A stretch of 64,000 nt of DNA from Algoriphagus sp. GTDB taxonomy: Bacteria > Bacteroidota > Bacteroidia > Cytophagales > Cyclobacteriaceae. The first letter of the stretch is position 1, and each line of letters begins with the position of its first letter. The DNA lies in NCBI RefSeq assembly GCF_024305035.1, contig NZ_JAMWZB010000012.1, forward strand, positions 62,001-126,000, in the 5' to 3' direction. This document shows positions 43,201-52,147 of the stretch, piece by piece. The notes under the pieces are model-generated. The model worked only from the letters and a program-made list of their open reading frames with translations, was not told the origin of the DNA and did not search any database. The position numbers and the translations under genes are program-made.

Positions 43201-45231
43201 TTACTTGGTCAAAATCCCTAGTTCGGCAGCCGTCGCAGCATTTCCATCTGCGGTTTGTAGGGCTTTTAATTTGATATATTTAGCTTCTTTGGCTTGAAAG
43301 CGAACAACTTGTTCAATCGGACTATTGACCACATTGGAAAATTCTCCTTCGGAGACCGGCACCCAATTTCTTCCGTCTTGACTGATCTCGAATAAATAGC
43401 GGGTGATATGGCCACTCGGATATCGAGACTGCATCGGAAAATAAGTGAATCCTGTCAGCTTAATTTTTTCGCCTAAATCCACGGATATTTCATTGTTTTG
43501 AGCTGTGAAATAGGAAGTTGGATTTTCATCTATAGCCTGTTCTGCTTCACTAATCCATTTTGTTTTTGCCTGTTCTAATATCTTTTGTAACACCTCACTT
43601 TGGTTTCCGTTTCTTACATCTTTGGAAACCACCTTTAGCATGCTGGCTTGATTGACCATAAAGGGTTTGGAGTAAGGCTGGGATGGCTCCCGATGGTCTA
43701 AGCTGTACCAGATCTCAATACCCTCATCCGGAGGAGTTAACGTTACGTTGCCTGATTTTTCCCGGGAAATTGCTGGAGGCAAAAGTAATTTTGGAGCGTT
43801 GAAAACGCCAATCTCAGCGATCACCGGAATTGCTTTTCCTTCTTCAAACACAATCCTGATTTTTTGTGCTGTCTGATCGGCAAACCGCAAGATCCGCTTA
43901 TAGCCTATGGTGGTCCCCGCTGTGATTTTTTCCCAACTTCCATTGACTTCCTTTTCCAAAGAAAATGCCTTCACCCGCTGACCCAAAGGCGTATATTCCT
44001 GTAAAAGCAGGCGATTGAAGCGTATCTCTTGTCCGAAATCGACTTCCAAAAAAGCCTCATCTTCTCCATCCGGTACTGTCCAATAGGTTTGGTAATTTCC
44101 ATCTGCTGCCAAATCCGCTTCATATCCGGTTCCGCGTTCGGTATTTGCAGAAATCCGAGCGCTTTTGACCAAATTATCGGCAAAATCTTCCCGGATTTTA
44201 TCAGCCATTTTCAGGATGGCTTTTTCATCATTTTCATGGATCAGCCCTCGGGTATCTACCGGAAAATTGATCAGAAGGGAAGAATTTCTCCCGATGCTTT
44301 TGTAGTAGATTTCCATCAGCTCGGGAAGGCTTTTCACCTTGTGATCTTCATAGCGATGATAATACCAGCCTGGACGAATACTCACATCGGATTCTGCCGG
44401 CACCCAATGCGTTCCATTCTCCTGTCCGGTGGCCCATTCACTCGCATACTCAGGCATTCCCGCATAGATGGAATCCCGCATGAGATTGGACCAAGTGGTT
44501 TCATAGGCAAAGCCATGCTCGTTGCCTACCCAGCGCACATCCGGACCTGCATCTGAAAAGAGCATGGCGTGGGGTTGCAGCTCTCTGACCAAAGCATGGG
44601 TGTTTTCCCAATCGTAATAGGTCAACTTATCCACTTTACGTTCTTCATTGGCCCCACCGTACCAGCCATCACCTCCATTGGCCCCATCAAACCAAACCTC
44701 GAATATTTCCCCGTAATTGCTCAGCAATTCAGTCAACTGATTCCGCATGTAAGTGATGTATTCCGGCTTACCGTAGTCGGGATGATTCCGGTCCCAAGGG
44801 GAGTAATAAATTCCTACTTTCAACCCATATTCTCGGCAGGCATCCACAAATTCCTGAATCAAATCCCCTTTTCCATCCCTCCAAGGACTGTTTTTAACCG
44901 AGTGTTCGGTATACTCTGAGGGCCATAGCACAAAACCGTCATGATGCTTGGCAGTGATGATTAAGCCCTTCATTCCAGCTTCTTTTGCAATTCTTGCCCA
45001 TTGTCTCGCATCGAGTGCGCTGGGGTTAAATTGCTCAGGTTTTTCATCTCCAAACCCCCATTCCCTGTCTGAAAAGGTGTTCATGTTAAAGTGGACAAAG
45101 CCGTAAAACTCCAGTTCCTGCCAAGCAATCTGCCGCTCGTGCGGAATAGGAAAAACCGGTTCGGGCGGGGCAGCTTTTTCTTGACAAAAAGTAAAAAGAA
45201 ATAAAAGTGAAACAGGAATAAGCTTTTTCAT
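43201..45231 (-). CDS. GH29 alpha-L-fucosidase with F5/8-type C domains
   Basis: A 676-residue lipoprotein (lipobox FTFC, Cys16). The GH29 TIM barrel covers about residues 28-350: GFVHFNMNTFSDREWGFG, AKHHDGFVLWPS, VGIYYSPWDRN, and the nucleophile region FEVWFDGANGG with Asp182. Behind it are a F5/8-type C (discoidin) domain around 370-470 (FNRLLLQEYTPLGQRVKAF), a chitobiase-like C-terminal beta domain around 490-540 (IWYSLDHREPSQPYSKPF) and a second discoidin-like domain to the C-terminus. The enzyme releases alpha-L-fucose from glycans. The acid/base residue cannot be assigned by motif alone. Confidence 0.93.
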   Translation of the reverse strand: MKKLIPVSLLFLFTFCQEKAAPPEPVFPIPHERQIAWQELEFYGFVHFNMNTFSDREWGFGDEKPEQFNPSALDARQWARIAKEAGMKGLIITAKHHDGFVLWPSEYTEHSVKNSPWRDGKGDLIQEFVDACREYGLKVGIYYSPWDRNHPDYGKPEYITYMRNQLTELLSNYGEIFEVWFDGANGGDGWYGGANEERKVDKLTYYDWENTHALVRELQPHAMLFSDAGPDVRWVGNEHGFAYETTWSNLMRDSIYAGMPEYASEWATGQENGTHWVPAESDVSIRPGWYYHRYEDHKVKSLPELMEIYYKSIGRNSSLLINFPVDTRGLIHENDEKAILKMADKIREDFADNLVKSARISANTERGTGYEADLAADGNYQTYWTVPDGEDEAFLEVDFGQEIRFNRLLLQEYTPLGQRVKAFSLEKEVNGSWEKITAGTTIGYKRILRFADQTAQKIRIVFEEGKAIPVIAEIGVFNAPKLLLPPAISREKSGNVTLTPPDEGIEIWYSLDHREPSQPYSKPFMVNQASMLKVVSKDVRNGNQSEVLQKILEQAKTKWISEAEQAIDENPTSYFTAQNNEISVDLGEKIKLTGFTYFPMQSRYPSGHITRYLFEISQDGRNWVPVSEGEFSNVVNSPIEQVVRFQAKEAKYIKLKALQTADGNAATAAELGILTK

Positions 45232-45365
45232 AGTGCGGTTTTGAAGCTGCATTCTATGAAAAATGAATGGTTTTGAAAAGGAAAAAATGACCGAGCTCAG
45301 GGATAATATTTCCCACCAATCAAAGAGTTCAAAACAAAACAGGAGAAAGCATGTATTTTCGGGGT

Positions 45366-47603
45366 ATGAAAAAATTATTACTGCTTTTAGCTCTTTTGCC
45401 TAGCCTAGAAATCTTTGCTCAAAGCAAAATTCTTATTCAGGATGGAATCAGCTTTAAACCCCTTTCGGAAGTAGTAGTCCGAGTCGATGATCGGGAGTAT
45501 TTTTCTGACCAAAATGGTTTGGCTACGATACCCGATGAGGGTATTTTCAAAGCTCTATTTTTTAAGGAGGGCTATGCTTCTATAGAACAAGAAATCCGGT
45601 CAAGCAAAACTGAGATTTATCTTTTTCCGCTGAGTGTTTCGCTCTCTGGGGTGACGGTCAGTGCCTTCGAAACGGATCGACCGCTTCTTCAGCAATCGGC
45701 CTCCATTAGTTTGATCGGAGAGCAGGATTTTAACCGGTTTAATGAAACTTCCATCGTCAACTCTTTCAATACCAAACCGGGCATACGAATCGAAGAGCGT
45801 GCTCCGGCAAGCTACCGGGTTTCTATCCGTGGGAGTTCACTTCGGGCGCCTTTTGGAGTCAGAAATGTCAAAGTGTATTGGAATGAAGTGCCCCTTACCG
45901 CCCCGGATGGTACCACAGCCTTAAATCTTTTGGACTTAAGCAATATACGAACAGCAGAAGTCATCAAAGGCCCATCGGGAAGTATTTATGGAGCTGGAAA
46001 CGGAGGCGTGATCAATCTTAAAAATTCAGCTAATCCCGGCGTAGGAACTGCTAGCTCTGAGTTTGCTTCGGGATCCTTTGGACTCAGTCGGGGCAGACTA
46101 GCGATCTCTCAGCCTATCGGAAAGGGAGGAATTGAAGCGGCTTTGGTGACCCAAGAAAGTGATGGCTACCGGGAACATTCAGCGATGAAGCGAAGGGTGT
46201 TTCAGTTGGGAGGATTCTTCCCTGTGAACCAAAAGCAGGAAGTCCGCACGCAACTTTTGGTTTCTGACTTGGATTATCAGATACCCGGTGCGCTTAATTC
46301 GGAGCAATTAGCAGAAGATCCCACGCAAGCCCGGCCGGGTTCGGTCAATCAGAACAGTTCCATTTCTCAGCAGTCTATTTTGGTCACCTTTGGGCATTTA
46401 TATCAGATTTCAGACAAAATTGAAAACAATACGACACTGTATCTGAATACCAATGACTTTGAAAATCCCTTTATTCTGGATTATAAAAAGGAATTGGGCT
46501 TCGGCTATGGGGGAAGATCCCGCTTCACCTTTGATTGGAATTTGGCCGGAAGGCCTTTTCGCCTGATTGCGGGAGGAGAATATCAGCAAAGCCTGACCGA
46601 TGCGCAGAATTTTGGTAATCGAGATGGAGTGGCGGATACGGTTCGATTTGCCGATAAATTAAAAGCCACTCAAGGCTTTTTGTTTCAGCAAGCTGAATGG
46701 GAGATTTCGAATCAGTTTTTGCTAACGCTCGGGTTAAGCCAAAACTTTTCTTCCTTTGAAATCGACCGACAAATCGACGCCAGCGGCGGGGCCACGGGAG
46801 TTCAAACACGAAGATTTGATCCGCTGTTGATTCCAAGACTTGCGGTCAATTACAGTTTGAATGAGTTTTCAGCATTGCGCGCTTCGGTGAGTAGTGGCTT
46901 TTCTCCGCCGACAATTGACGAAGTCAGAACCAACGAGGGGAGCTTGAATCTGGACTTGGAAGCTGAGCGAGGGACCAATTATGAACTAGGATACCGACTG
47001 GGTAAAAATCGGCTTAACTTGGATTTGACGGCATTTTATTTCCGGCTAAACGAAACGATCACCACCTTCACCAATGAGCAGGGTGTGGTGCTTTTCCGCA
47101 ATGCAGGTTCCACGGATCAGAAGGGGATCGAGGCATCGGTGGATTATTCTATTATCCAAAACTCAACGGGTTTCGTGCGAAATCTGAAAATGGGTTCGGC
47201 CTTTACCGGACATTATTTTACATTCAAAAATTATCGGCAACAGGAAAATGACTTCTCAGGAAATGACCTGACAGGCGTCGCGCCAAATACGCTGGTGAAC
47301 ACGCTGGATGCCCGATTTTCCGGGTCTACTTACCTCAATTTTACCCATCAATTTACGGACGAAATCCCTCTCAATGATGCCAATACGGTCTATCAGGACG
47401 CCTATAATTTGATTGGGATTCGGCTGGGATTTATTGAGCAGGTCGGAAGAAGGACAGATTTAGAAATCTATTCTGGCGTGGATAATTTGCTGAATGAAAG
47501 TTATTCTTTAGGAAACGATCTTAATCCATTTGGAGGCCGATATTATCAGCCTGCACCAACCCGCAACTTCTATTTTGGGATGAAGGTAAATCTCCGTTAT
47601 TGA
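45366..47603 (+). CDS. TonB-dependent outer-membrane receptor
   Basis: A 745-residue receptor. Signal peptide MKKLLLLLALLPSLEIFAQ, a short carboxypeptidase-like beta domain (about 20-95), then the plug (SVSLSGVTVSAFETDR as TonB-box region; IRIEERAPASYRVSIRGSSLRAPFGVRNVKVYWNEVPL; IRTAEVIKGPSGSIYGAGNGGVINL) and a 22-strand barrel ending NFYFGMKVNLRY. It is of the classical siderophore/vitamin type (FecA-like), not SusC, and has no SusD partner. Metal-chelate uptake is likely. The stop codon overlaps the convergent Rieske gene by 7 nt. Confidence 0.92.
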   Translation: MKKLLLLLALLPSLEIFAQSKILIQDGISFKPLSEVVVRVDDREYFSDQNGLATIPDEGIFKALFFKEGYASIEQEIRSSKTEIYLFPLSVSLSGVTVSAFETDRPLLQQSASISLIGEQDFNRFNETSIVNSFNTKPGIRIEERAPASYRVSIRGSSLRAPFGVRNVKVYWNEVPLTAPDGTTALNLLDLSNIRTAEVIKGPSGSIYGAGNGGVINLKNSANPGVGTASSEFASGSFGLSRGRLAISQPIGKGGIEAALVTQESDGYREHSAMKRRVFQLGGFFPVNQKQEVRTQLLVSDLDYQIPGALNSEQLAEDPTQARPGSVNQNSSISQQSILVTFGHLYQISDKIENNTTLYLNTNDFENPFILDYKKELGFGYGGRSRFTFDWNLAGRPFRLIAGGEYQQSLTDAQNFGNRDGVADTVRFADKLKATQGFLFQQAEWEISNQFLLTLGLSQNFSSFEIDRQIDASGGATGVQTRRFDPLLIPRLAVNYSLNEFSALRASVSSGFSPPTIDEVRTNEGSLNLDLEAERGTNYELGYRLGKNRLNLDLTAFYFRLNETITTFTNEQGVVLFRNAGSTDQKGIEASVDYSIIQNSTGFVRNLKMGSAFTGHYFTFKNYRQQENDFSGNDLTGVAPNTLVNTLDARFSGSTYLNFTHQFTDEIPLNDANTVYQDAYNLIGIRLGFIEQVGRRTDLEIYSGVDNLLNESYSLGNDLNPFGGRYYQPAPTRNFYFGMKVNLRY

Positions 47604-47920
47604 GTGAAAACCAGAAGCCCTTCCTCAGTTAGTTGAGTTTGAAAAACCTTCAAATCTCCACAAAACCCCATTTTGAGCATTCCTGTTTTCAGGTCAAATC
47701 GGTATTGATGTAGGGGACAGATAATTTCGCCTTGGCCATTGATATGAGCTTGGATGAGCGAGGCTCCTCGATGTGGACAGCTGCTTTGGAAGGCAAAAAA
47801 AGTATTTCCAATTCTCAAAACACCGATTTCTTCCTCATCCAATAGCAGACGTTGGATTACCCGATCGGGAAACAACTCCTGGACCGATTCCAGGGAATTA
47901 CCAAATAAGAATTGCTTCAT
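47597..47920 (-). CDS. Rieske [2Fe-2S] ferredoxin-like protein
   Basis: A 107-residue cytosolic protein with one Rieske domain: CPHRG (Cys48, His50) and CPLHQYRFD (Cys68, His71) are the two cluster-binding loops. Such small proteins carry electrons to oxygenases or reductases. The start at 47920 gives the expected length; the reading frame continues far upstream but without homology. No oxygenase partner is nearby. It overlaps the end of the TonB receptor by 7 nt on the opposite strand. Confidence 0.88.
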   Translation of the reverse strand: MKQFLFGNSLESVQELFPDRVIQRLLLDEEEIGVLRIGNTFFAFQSSCPHRGASLIQAHINGQGEIICPLHQYRFDLKTGMLKMGFCGDLKVFQTQLTEEGLLVFTQ

Positions 47921-48022
47921 GGTGCAGAGGGGTTCAATCCGATCAAAACATGACCATTCGAAAGAAAAGACTGGCAAAGCCAAAATTGTTTTGGTAATTT
48001 TCTGAAAACAGTCATTACTCCC

Positions 48023-48772
48023 ATGAAAAAATATCTCTTTATTCCACTTTCTCTGCTTCTCTGCTGGGCAAACGCCCAGTCTCTGGAGGGTGCTTGGAAA
48101 CTTACTCATCAAAACGGAGAAGAAGTTACCGATGCCGAGTACATCAAAATCTATCAAGATGATTACTTTGCCTTTGGTGCCAAACAAGTCTCCGATAATC
48201 ACTTTCTGGGTGCTGGTGGAGGTCCATTTAGCTATTCGGATGGCAATTATTCGGAAACGCTTGACTTCTACACCAAGAACCCGGAATGGGTGGGGAATAC
48301 CAACGAATTCAATTTGGACTGGGCTTCAGAAGACAAGATCGTCATATCTACCCGAGCCAATGGAAGCTCTATGATTGAAATCTGGGAACGAATTTCTTCC
48401 AATACGGATGAACTCACCCGCAACTGGGTCATCACCGGAAGAAAACGAGGTGAGGAAGTGGCAAGAAGTACACCCGGTGCTCGGCGGACTATCAAAATTT
48501 TATCCGGAGGCCGATTCCAATGGGTGGCCTTTAACTCCGAAACCGCAGAATTCTCCGGAACAGGTGGAGGAACCTACACCGCAGAAAACGGTAAATACGT
48601 GGAAAACATCACCTTTTTCTCCCGGGATGATTCCCGTGTTGGGGCAAGTTTAAATTTCAACTATGAAGTGATCGATGGAGAATGGCATCACAGCGGGATG
48701 AGTTCCACCGGAAATCCCATCTATGAAATCTGGACGCCGTATGCTATTGGATATCCTGGAGCAAGAAAATAA
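48023..48772 (+). CDS. Secreted protein with two tandem lipocalin-like (DUF4488-like) domains
   Basis: A 249-residue exported protein, signal peptide ending ANAQ. The mature part is an internal duplication: the first copy has EGAWKLTHQNGEEV ... FAFGAKQ ... GAGGGPFSYSDGNYSETLDFYTKN, the second has RNWVITGRKRGEEV ... FQWVAFNSE ... GTGGGTYTAENGKYVENITFFSRD. Both copies end in a WxHxG/EIWER-type strand. This is the pattern of small beta-barrel lipocalin-like domains that bind hydrophobic ligands. The exact family name is from resemblance only. Divergent from the Rieske gene by about 100 nt. Confidence 0.75.
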   Translation: MKKYLFIPLSLLLCWANAQSLEGAWKLTHQNGEEVTDAEYIKIYQDDYFAFGAKQVSDNHFLGAGGGPFSYSDGNYSETLDFYTKNPEWVGNTNEFNLDWASEDKIVISTRANGSSMIEIWERISSNTDELTRNWVITGRKRGEEVARSTPGARRTIKILSGGRFQWVAFNSETAEFSGTGGGTYTAENGKYVENITFFSRDDSRVGASLNFNYEVIDGEWHHSGMSSTGNPIYEIWTPYAIGYPGARK

Positions 48773-48796
48773 TCGAGCTGAATTTCAGTGAAAAAG

Positions 48797-48934
48797 AGGC
48801 TGTCTCAAAAGTAAAACTTGTCACATTGAGCGAAGTCGAAATGTAGCCCAGGGTGCTGGAAACGGCTTTCGATTTCTAGCCTCTCGTCTCTCAAGTGCTC
48901 AAGTTGACAAAAAAAACTATTTATGAGACAGCCT
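48797..48934. mobile_element. MITE-like inverted-repeat element
   Basis: Ends AGGCTGTCTCAAAA and TTATGAGACAGCCT are inverted copies of each other (one mismatch in 12 at the tip). The similarity continues inward: TTGTCACATTGAGC on the left matches the reverse complement of GCTCAAGTTGACAA on the right. The 138-bp whole would fold as one long imperfect hairpin. It has no reading frame. The inner TGAGCGAAGTCGAA motif recurs at 49111-49127. The termini resemble short extragenic elements common in Bacteroidota, so it is probably a non-autonomous element or remnant. Confidence 0.65.
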
Positions 48935-49228
48935 AATTTTATTGAAACAGGAATTACTGTAACGGCTGTTCCAATAATTGACTTGGCCGGGAAAAAACTA
49001 ATATTCAAAAGGATGTAAGTGAGAGTCGATCTTCATTTTGAAAAAATGGACTTTGACTTTCTTTCGGACAGGTAGCTTTACCAATTGATTGATTTGGGTT
49101 GCAGGCAAGCTGAGCGGAGTCGAAGCACTACCTCCATAAACTTCGAAACATATCAACTCGATTTGGAGATTTCCAGCTAGGTGCTCAGTATAACCCTGAC
49201 CAGGCTTAGGGACAACTTCCTATCTTAC
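48935..49228. other. Gene-free stretch after the MITE-like element
   Basis: About 290 nt between the inverted-repeat element and the cysteine desulfurase stop. An open plus-strand tail (PNFIETGITVTAVPIIDLAG... ending KRM) without a start could be the remains of a gene cut by the element, but I do not recognise it. A second copy of the TGAGCGGAGTCGAA motif is at 49111. Nothing else is visible. Confidence 0.4.
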
Positions 49229-50371
49229 TTATGCTTCCACCGCATACAGCTCCTTCAGCTTTCCGACAGTATAATCCACCTCCTCAATCGTATTGAATCG
49301 GCTGAAGGAAAAACGGACCGAATCCCGCTCGGGCTGATGGTTTAGGGCGCGTAATACATGTGAACCAACTGTCGCTCCCGAGCTGCAAGCGGAACCTCCT
49401 GAAGCTGAAATTCCCTCCAAATCCAAATTGAACAACAACATTCCTGCGTTTGCTTCAGATGGAGGAAGACTTACATTCAAAACGGTGTAAAGTGATCGAT
49501 CCAAATCTTCAGAAAGCCCATTAAATTCCACGCCAGGAATATCAGCTTTCAATTTTTCGATAAAATGCTTTTTCAGGGCTTTCACATGGACCTCATGCGA
49601 ACTCATATCTTCGTAGGCGATTTCGAGTGCCTTTGCTATTCCGATGATTCCGATCACATTTTCAGTTCCTCCGCGCATATTTCGCTCTTGCGCCCCTCCG
49701 TGAATGAAGGGGTGGATTTTTTTGTCTTTTCGAACGTATAGAAATCCTGAGCCTTTGGGACCATGAAATTTATGCCCCCCAGCTACGATGGCGTCCACGG
49801 GCAAATTTTTCAAATCATGCACATAATGCCCCATCGTCTGTACGGTATCGGAATGAAAAAATGCCCCGTATTCTTTGGCCAAGCTTCCGATTCGATTCAA
49901 GTCATTGAGGTTGCCAATTTCATTATTGGCATGCATCAAAGAGATCAAACTATTGGGATTGGCTTTTAGTAAAATTTCCAATTGATCCAAATCGACTTCA
50001 CCTTTGTCATTCACATCCAGCATACTCAATTGAATGTGGCCTTTTTGCTCACAAACCTCCAAGGTATGCAATACCGCATGATGCTCGATCGGAGAGCTGA
50101 TGGCATGGTTAATCCCATGCGTCTCAATTCCACAAACCAAAGCCGTATTGTCCGCTTCTGTGCCTCCGGAAGTAAAAAAAATTTCAGATGGAGTCGTATT
50201 GAGCAACTCGGCCACTTTTTTACGGGATTTTTCGATCGCAGTACGAACTTCCCTTCCGTGACTGTGCACCGAAGAGGGGTTTCCGTAATGGTTTTTCATA
50301 AAAGGCAGCATGGCTTCGATCACTCGATCGTCCATGGCTGTCGTGGCGGCGTTGTCAAAATAAACTTTCAT
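49229..50371 (-). CDS. Cysteine desulfurase (NifS/IscS class)
   Basis: A 380-residue PLP enzyme that takes sulfur from cysteine for Fe-S clusters or thiolation. YFDNAATTAMD at the start, TSGGTEADNTAL, HSDTVQTMGH, the PLP lysine in AGGHKFHGPKG (Lys201), RGGTENVIGIIG, and the catalytic cysteine in SGGSACSSGA (Cys329) are all present; the SSGS/A-containing short loop marks group I. It lies 20 nt after glmM in the same orientation. No iscU or suf genes are adjacent, so its specific role (IscS, tRNA thiolation) is open. Confidence 0.94.
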   Translation of the reverse strand: MKVYFDNAATTAMDDRVIEAMLPFMKNHYGNPSSVHSHGREVRTAIEKSRKKVAELLNTTPSEIFFTSGGTEADNTALVCGIETHGINHAISSPIEHHAVLHTLEVCEQKGHIQLSMLDVNDKGEVDLDQLEILLKANPNSLISLMHANNEIGNLNDLNRIGSLAKEYGAFFHSDTVQTMGHYVHDLKNLPVDAIVAGGHKFHGPKGSGFLYVRKDKKIHPFIHGGAQERNMRGGTENVIGIIGIAKALEIAYEDMSSHEVHVKALKKHFIEKLKADIPGVEFNGLSEDLDRSLYTVLNVSLPPSEANAGMLLFNLDLEGISASGGSACSSGATVGSHVLRALNHQPERDSVRFSFSRFNTIEEVDYTVGKLKELYAVEA

Positions 50372-50391
50372 CTTACTGGGTTGGGTTTTTA

Positions 50392-51786
50392 TCAGATCAG
50401 GGAGGCACTCACCACCTCTTTGATGTCTTGCATGATTTTTTTGGCCAAATGTTCTGCAGTAGCCTCTGATTCAGACTCCGAATAGATTCGGATGATGGGC
50501 TCGGTGTTTGACTTTCTCAAGTGAACCCATTCTTTTTCAAACTCGATTTTTACCCCGTCAATGGTATTGATGGGATGTTTTTTATATTTCTCCTGAATGG
50601 CTTCTAGGATTTTATCCACATTGATCTCCGGAGTGAGTTCGATTTTATTCTTCGAAATATAATAATTCGGATAGGTGGCTCTCAACCTGGAAATGCTCTT
50701 CCCAAAATTAGCCAAATGGGTCAAAAACAAACCGATTCCCACTAATGCATCCCGTCCATAATGGGAGGTAGGATAAATAATTCCTCCATTTCCTTCCCCA
50801 CCGATCACTGCCTCGACCGTTTTCATCTGATTGACTACATTGACTTCTCCTACTGCTGCAGCAGTATAGGTTCCGCCTCTTTTTTCGGTCACGTCACGAA
50901 GTGCCCGCGTAGAGGAAAGGTTAGAAACGGTATTTCCAGGTGTTTTCGAAAGCACATAATCCGCTACGGCCACTAAGGTATATTCCTCGCCGAAAGCAGA
51001 ACCATCCTCATTGATAAAGGCCAAGCGATCCACGTCCGGATCTACGACGATTCCCAGATCAAAATTTCCTTTTTCCAATTTCTGAGAAATATCTCGCAAG
51101 TTTTCAGGAAGTGGTTCTGGATTGTGTGGGAAATGACCATCAGGAGTACAATACATTTCCTCGATGACTTCCACTCCGAGGGCTCTAAGTAGTTTGGGCA
51201 CTACGATTCCACCAGTGGAGTTAACCGCATCTACGACGATTTTGAAGTTACGGGCTTTAATTGCTTCTACATCCACCAGCTCCAAATCCAACACATGCTG
51301 AATATGGCGATCCATGTAATCATTGATGGCGGTATAAGCGCCCAGTTTTTTAACCTCCGCAAAGGTAAAATCCTCCTGCTCTGCTTTGTCGAGGATATCT
51401 TTTCCTTCAGCATCAGAAATAAATTCACCTTTACTATTGAGTAATTTTAAGGCATTCCACTGAATGGGATTATGGCTGGCAGTGAGGATGATTCCTCCTC
51501 CGGCTTTTTCCAAGGGAACAGCAAACTCAACTGTAGGAGTCGTGCTCAGTCCCAGGTCTAGGACATGAATACCCAAGCCCTGCAAAGTGGCAGAAACCAG
51601 TCTGGAAACCATATCTCCAGACAATCGTGCATCTCGGCCGATGACTACCTTGGCATTCCCGGTTTTCTCCAGGACCCAAGCGCCATAAGCGGCAGTAAAT
51701 TTGACAACATCAATTGGAGTGAGACCCTCTCCAGCTTTCCCTCCAATGGTTCCCCGGATCCCGGAAATTGATTTGATTAGTGACAC
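50392..51786 (-). CDS. glmM: Phosphoglucosamine mutase
   Basis: A 464-residue alpha-D-phosphohexomutase that converts glucosamine-6-P to glucosamine-1-P, following GlmS. ISGIRGTIGG at the start, the phosphoserine loop LTASHNP (Ser104), the metal loop DPDVDRLAF (Asp249, 251, 253), the sugar-specificity GEGNGGI motif and the C-terminal phosphate-binding RKSNTEPIIRIYSE are present. The GEGNGG variant fits GlmM/archaeal-type mutases in Bacteroidota; a phosphomannomutase side activity cannot be excluded. GTG start: no ATG fits. Operon with the cysteine desulfurase. Confidence 0.9.
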   Translation of the reverse strand: MSLIKSISGIRGTIGGKAGEGLTPIDVVKFTAAYGAWVLEKTGNAKVVIGRDARLSGDMVSRLVSATLQGLGIHVLDLGLSTTPTVEFAVPLEKAGGGIILTASHNPIQWNALKLLNSKGEFISDAEGKDILDKAEQEDFTFAEVKKLGAYTAINDYMDRHIQHVLDLELVDVEAIKARNFKIVVDAVNSTGGIVVPKLLRALGVEVIEEMYCTPDGHFPHNPEPLPENLRDISQKLEKGNFDLGIVVDPDVDRLAFINEDGSAFGEEYTLVAVADYVLSKTPGNTVSNLSSTRALRDVTEKRGGTYTAAAVGEVNVVNQMKTVEAVIGGEGNGGIIYPTSHYGRDALVGIGLFLTHLANFGKSISRLRATYPNYYISKNKIELTPEINVDKILEAIQEKYKKHPINTIDGVKIEFEKEWVHLRKSNTEPIIRIYSESESEATAEHLAKKIMQDIKEVVSASLI

Positions 51787-51845
51787 GTACAGATAATATT
51801 TAGGTGAAAAACTGCAAAAAATCCCGCCTTTTGGCAGGATTAAAA

Positions 51846-52076
51846 TTATTTGAATTTAGCAAGAACTTTATCTACTTCATTGTCAGGATTGCCGCAACTG
51901 CTGTTGGCATCCACGGTTTTACCGCAGTAGCCGCAGGTTCCACCGTCCTTATTTAAATATGGATTTTGAGAGGCACAGGTGCCTTTGAATTCCCCGTTTT
52001 TCAAGAATAAAAGCCTTACAGACATCAAAACGAAGAATAATGCCACAAAGCCTACTGTAATTAATACTGTTGCCAT
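51846..52076 (-). CDS. Small membrane protein with a Cys-rich tail
   Basis: A 76-residue protein: one transmembrane helix (about residues 4-22, VLITVGFVALFFVLMSV), a basic stop-transfer segment, then a soluble tail with four cysteines in CASQNPYLNKDGGTCGYCGK and CGNPDNEVDKVLAKF. CxxC spacing suggests metal or disulfide binding. I recognise it as a short protein conserved in Cytophagales but know no function. It is upstream of glmM (59 nt) and divergent from mazG across a palindromic promoter region. Confidence 0.7.
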   Translation of the reverse strand: MATVLITVGFVALFFVLMSVRLLFLKNGEFKGTCASQNPYLNKDGGTCGYCGKTVDANSSCGNPDNEVDKVLAKFK

Positions 52077-52082
52077 AACGGA

Positions 52083-52100
52083 TAAATTTGCGCAAATTTA
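52083..52100. promoter_or_regulatory. 18-bp perfect palindrome containing divergent TAnnTTTG boxes
   Basis: TAAATTTGCGCAAATTTA reads the same on both strands and contains TAAATTTG, a match to the -7 consensus, on each. It sits 6 nt before the small membrane protein start on one side and 47 nt before mazG on the other. It could serve as a shared divergent promoter core and/or bind a dimeric regulator. Neither side has an ideal -33 element. Confidence 0.5.
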
Positions 52101-52147
52101 AAGCTTTACTTCGAAACGACCACAATTCAAACTTAGTTTCCCAAAAC

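Noticed and set aside
48794..48940. Rho-independent terminator of the lipocalin-like gene
   Set aside because: The inverted arms are over 100 nt apart and no T run follows; an inverted-repeat element explains them better.
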